From Parcubacteria group bacterium (lineage in GTDB: Bacteria; Patescibacteriota; Minisyncoccia; Phycocordibacterales; CALRHW01), in NCBI GenBank assembly GCA_943359555.1, contig CALRHW010000031.1:1-6166 (forward strand): a DNA stretch of 6,166 nucleotides. Direction: 5' to 3'. Both the position numbers and the translations under genes were made by a program. The notes under the pieces are model-generated. The model did no database searches. It was not told where the DNA came from and was given only the letters and a program-made list of their open reading frames with translations. Shown here one piece after another: positions 4,304 to 6,166 of the stretch. Position 1 is the first letter of the stretch; every line of letters begins with the position of its first letter.

Positions 4304-4876
4304 ATGATTTACCAACTCAGAGGAACGGTCACTTTCAAAGATATTCGCTTCATTGTTTTAAACGTGGCAGGCGTGGGCTACAAAGTATTCGTGACTCCAG
4401 CGATTATTGAAAAAATGAAAGACGGTGCGGAAATAACCGTGTGGACATATCTAGCTGTGCGCGAAAACGCCCTTGATTTATATGGATTTATGAGTAAAGA
4501 AGACTTGGAACTTTTTGAAATGCTCATCACCGTTTCAGGAATAGGACCAAAAACTGCGCTCGGCGTGCTCGCTGTCGTACTTCCAGAAACTGTCCGTCTT
4601 GCAATATCTTCTGGCGAAAGTGCGTATCTTACAAAAGTAGCTGGTGTTGGCAAAAAAATTGCCGAAAAAATAGTGCTTGAGTTGAAAGGAAAATTTGAGG
4701 GTATAGAGGGTGGCGGTGCTCATTTCCAAAAAGATTCAGATGCTATTCTCGCACTCCAGTCGCTCGGCTATTCTCAAAACGAAGCACGCGAAGCATTAAA
4801 AAAAGTTCCGAAGGAAATTGAAAATGCTAGTGAAAAAGTGAAACAGGCGCTAAAAATTCTTGGTTCAAAGATTTAG
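4304..4876 (+). CDS. ruvA: Holliday junction branch migration complex subunit RuvA
   Basis: This protein has 190 residues, close to the usual 190-205. Domain I (about 1-63) is the OB fold beginning MIYQLRGTVTFKD and ending in VRENALDLYGF. Domain II has two helix-hairpin-helix motifs, LITVSGIGPKTALGVL (74-89) and LTKVAGVGKKIAEKIVLELKGK (109-130), which grip the junction backbone. A gly-rich linker (EGIEGGGA) leads to domain III, SDAILALQSLGYSQNEAREAL, which contacts RuvB. RuvA tetramers bind four-way junctions and load the RuvB motor; ruvB and ruvC are not in the window. In E. coli the acidic pin is E55-D56; the equivalent here is E54-N55, so one acid is lost. The start is set by the conserved N-terminus, without an SD. 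A Mur ligase gene follows 57 bp downstream, with no terminator between. Confidence 0.97.
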   Translation: MIYQLRGTVTFKDIRFIVLNVAGVGYKVFVTPAIIEKMKDGAEITVWTYLAVRENALDLYGFMSKEDLELFEMLITVSGIGPKTALGVLAVVLPETVRLAISSGESAYLTKVAGVGKKIAEKIVLELKGKFEGIEGGGAHFQKDSDAILALQSLGYSQNEAREALKKVPKEIENASEKVKQALKILGSKI

Positions 4877-4933
4877 CGCAAGACAGCACACGACAAGCAA
4901 AAAAGTAACGCTTTGCGCAAAATTACAAAAACA

Positions 4934-6166
4934 ATGATCCGATTTATTAAAAAATTAATTCCTACTCCGATTTTCCGCGCATGTCAGCCGACTTATCATT
5001 TTTTGTTGGCTTATGTTGGCGCAATTTTTTATAGTTTTCCTGCGCGCAAAATGTTTATCATCGGCGTAACTGGCACAAAAGGAAAATCCAGCACCGTTGA
5101 GCTCATAAATACAATTCTTGAAGAAGCTGGTTACAAGACCGCACTCGCTGGCACTATTCGTTTTAAAATCGGCGCGGAAAGTCGCCCAAACCTCTACAAA
5201 ATGTCTATGCCCGGGCGATTTTTTATACAAAAATTTTTAAGCGACGCGCTAAAAGCTGGCTGTACACATGTTGTGCTAGAAATCACGTCTGAAGCTGCAC
5301 GACAATTTAGAAACCGTTGGATAGATTTGGACATGCTTTTATTTACCAACCTTTCCCCTGAACACATAGAGTCGCACGGCTCTTTTGAAAAATATCGCGA
5401 CGCAAAAAGATCTATCGGTCGTGCACTCGCAGGCTCTGGATTTGGCGGGTCTACAAAAAAAGAAAGGCGGATCATTGCAAATAGCGACGACGCCGAGTCT
5501 GCGTTTTATCTTTCACTTCCAGTCACTTGTGCTGTTCCATTTTCACTTGCTAATGCTGAGCCGTATACAGTTGCGAAAGATTCTATTGAATTTACTTTCA
5601 AAGACGAAAAAATGAACGCGCCACTTACAGGACTTTTTAATTTATACAATGCTCTTGGTGCGGTCGTTTGTGCAAACACGCTCGGTATACCGCTCGCGAC
5701 AATAAAAAAAGCTCTCGCAAAAACAGCGACAATAAAAGGTAGGGTGGAACGCGTAAATGTAGGACAAGATTTTGATGTAATAGTGGATTATGCGCACACT
5801 GCCGACTCTCTTGAAAAACTTTACCTAGCATTTCCCGACCAAAGAAAAATCTGTGTGCTTGGAAATACTGGCGGTGGACGTGATACTTGGAAAAGAAAAG
5901 AAATGGGCGCTATCGCGGATAAATATTGTGACGAAATAATTTTGACAGACGAAGATCCATACGACGACGATCCGCGTTCAATCGTGGAGCAAATGGTGGA
6001 AGGAATAAAAAACAAACCTTACAAGATAATTATGGACAGACGTGAAGCGATAAACACTGCTGTTTCATACGCACAACATGGCGACGCTGTACTTATTACA
6101 GGAAAAGGTACTGACCCATATATCATGGTCGCGAATAATAAAAAAATTCCGTGGAGTGATGAAAAT
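4934..6166 (+). CDS. murE: MurE-like Mur ligase (UDP-MurNAc-tripeptide synthetase family), lacking the N-terminal domain; 3' end outside window
   Basis: The frame is open for 411 codons from ATG 4934 to the window end. The Mur ligase motifs appear in order: P-loop TGTKGKSST (46-54, K51), EITSEA (116-121), TNLSPEHIESHG (138-149) and KYRDAK (153-158). K158 is at the place of the carbamylated lysine. The C-terminal domain shows GRVERV (269-274), VDYAHT (284-289), GNTGGGRDTWKR (310-321), EDPYDDDP (340-347) and GKGTDPY (390-396). The family joins an amino acid to a UDP-MurNAc peptide with ATP during peptidoglycan synthesis. Normal MurE has about 100 residues of UDP-binding domain before the P-loop; here there are about 45, including a hydrophobic stretch YHFLLAYVGAIFYSF (21-35). 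The DNPR motif of meso-DAP enzymes is EDPY, and the GHE motif is GTD, so the added amino acid is uncertain. ATG 4934 has no SD; TTG 4913 is a weaker alternative. Probably cotranscribed with ruvA. Confidence 0.9.
   Translation, partial: MIRFIKKLIPTPIFRACQPTYHFLLAYVGAIFYSFPARKMFIIGVTGTKGKSSTVELINTILEEAGYKTALAGTIRFKIGAESRPNLYKMSMPGRFFIQKFLSDALKAGCTHVVLEITSEAARQFRNRWIDLDMLLFTNLSPEHIESHGSFEKYRDAKRSIGRALAGSGFGGSTKKERRIIANSDDAESAFYLSLPVTCAVPFSLANAEPYTVAKDSIEFTFKDEKMNAPLTGLFNLYNALGAVVCANTLGIPLATIKKALAKTATIKGRVERVNVGQDFDVIVDYAHTADSLEKLYLAFPDQRKICVLGNTGGGRDTWKRKEMGAIADKYCDEIILTDEDPYDDDPRSIVEQMVEGIKNKPYKIIMDRREAINTAVSYAQHGDAVLITGKGTDPYIMVANNKKIPWSDEN

Noticed and set aside
4876..4918. GCGCAA...TTGCGC between ruvA and the Mur ligase as a terminator
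   Set aside because: It is a 6-bp stem with a 31-nt loop and no T-run; read-through into the ligase gene is more likely.

Overview
The window reads as chromosomal DNA of a small-genome bacterium of the Candidate Phyla Radiation (Patescibacteria, most like Parcubacteria). This is an inference from four things: an AT-rich background; genes packed head to tail with gaps of a few bases; no convincing Shine-Dalgarno (SD) sequence before any gene; and a Mur ligase that starts almost directly at its P-loop, a form I recall from Parcubacteria. TGA is a normal stop at 2737-2739 and 3494-3496, so the UGA=Gly code of Gracilibacteria/SR1 does not apply.

Block 1 (1-2739, + strand) is a compact three-gene operon whose beginning lies outside the window. 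It holds the C-terminal part of a PEP-synthase/rifampicin-phosphotransferase-type dikinase, a GNAT acyltransferase, and a multi-pass membrane protein of the dolichol/phytol kinase family. The gaps are 2 and 5 bp. A soluble phosphotransferase, an acyl transferase and a CTP-dependent polyprenol-kinase-like enzyme suggest modification of a lipid or lipid-linked molecule, but the substrate cannot be read from the sequence. Hairpins at 2742-2798 probably end the unit.

Block 2 (about 2740-3930) is an accessory-looking island. It carries a 77-codon winged-helix protein, an 84-codon DUF6429-like protein, and a stretch at 3541-3800 of about 57% G+C, far above the surrounding sequence. Two copies of a 29-bp palindromic element (arms TGTGGCTCAA / TTGAGCCACA) lie in opposite orientation at 3206-3234 and 3689-3717. 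The second copy sits just after an extended -10 box and is followed by a C-rich stretch and a strong 13-bp GC hairpin framed by A7 and T7. Together these look like a small structured RNA with its own promoter and terminator. This is the part of the window most likely to hold something undescribed.

Block 3 (3934-6166) is housekeeping. rpsT (ribosomal protein S20, - strand) ends in a strong bidirectional terminator. It is divergent from ruvA (Holliday-junction branch migration), which may be transcribed leaderless. ruvA is followed by a MurE-like Mur ligase that runs off the window end. The ligase lacks the usual N-terminal UDP-binding domain and has an unusual motif (EDPY) where meso-diaminopimelate enzymes have DNPR.

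No tRNA, rRNA, CRISPR array or transposase gene was found.
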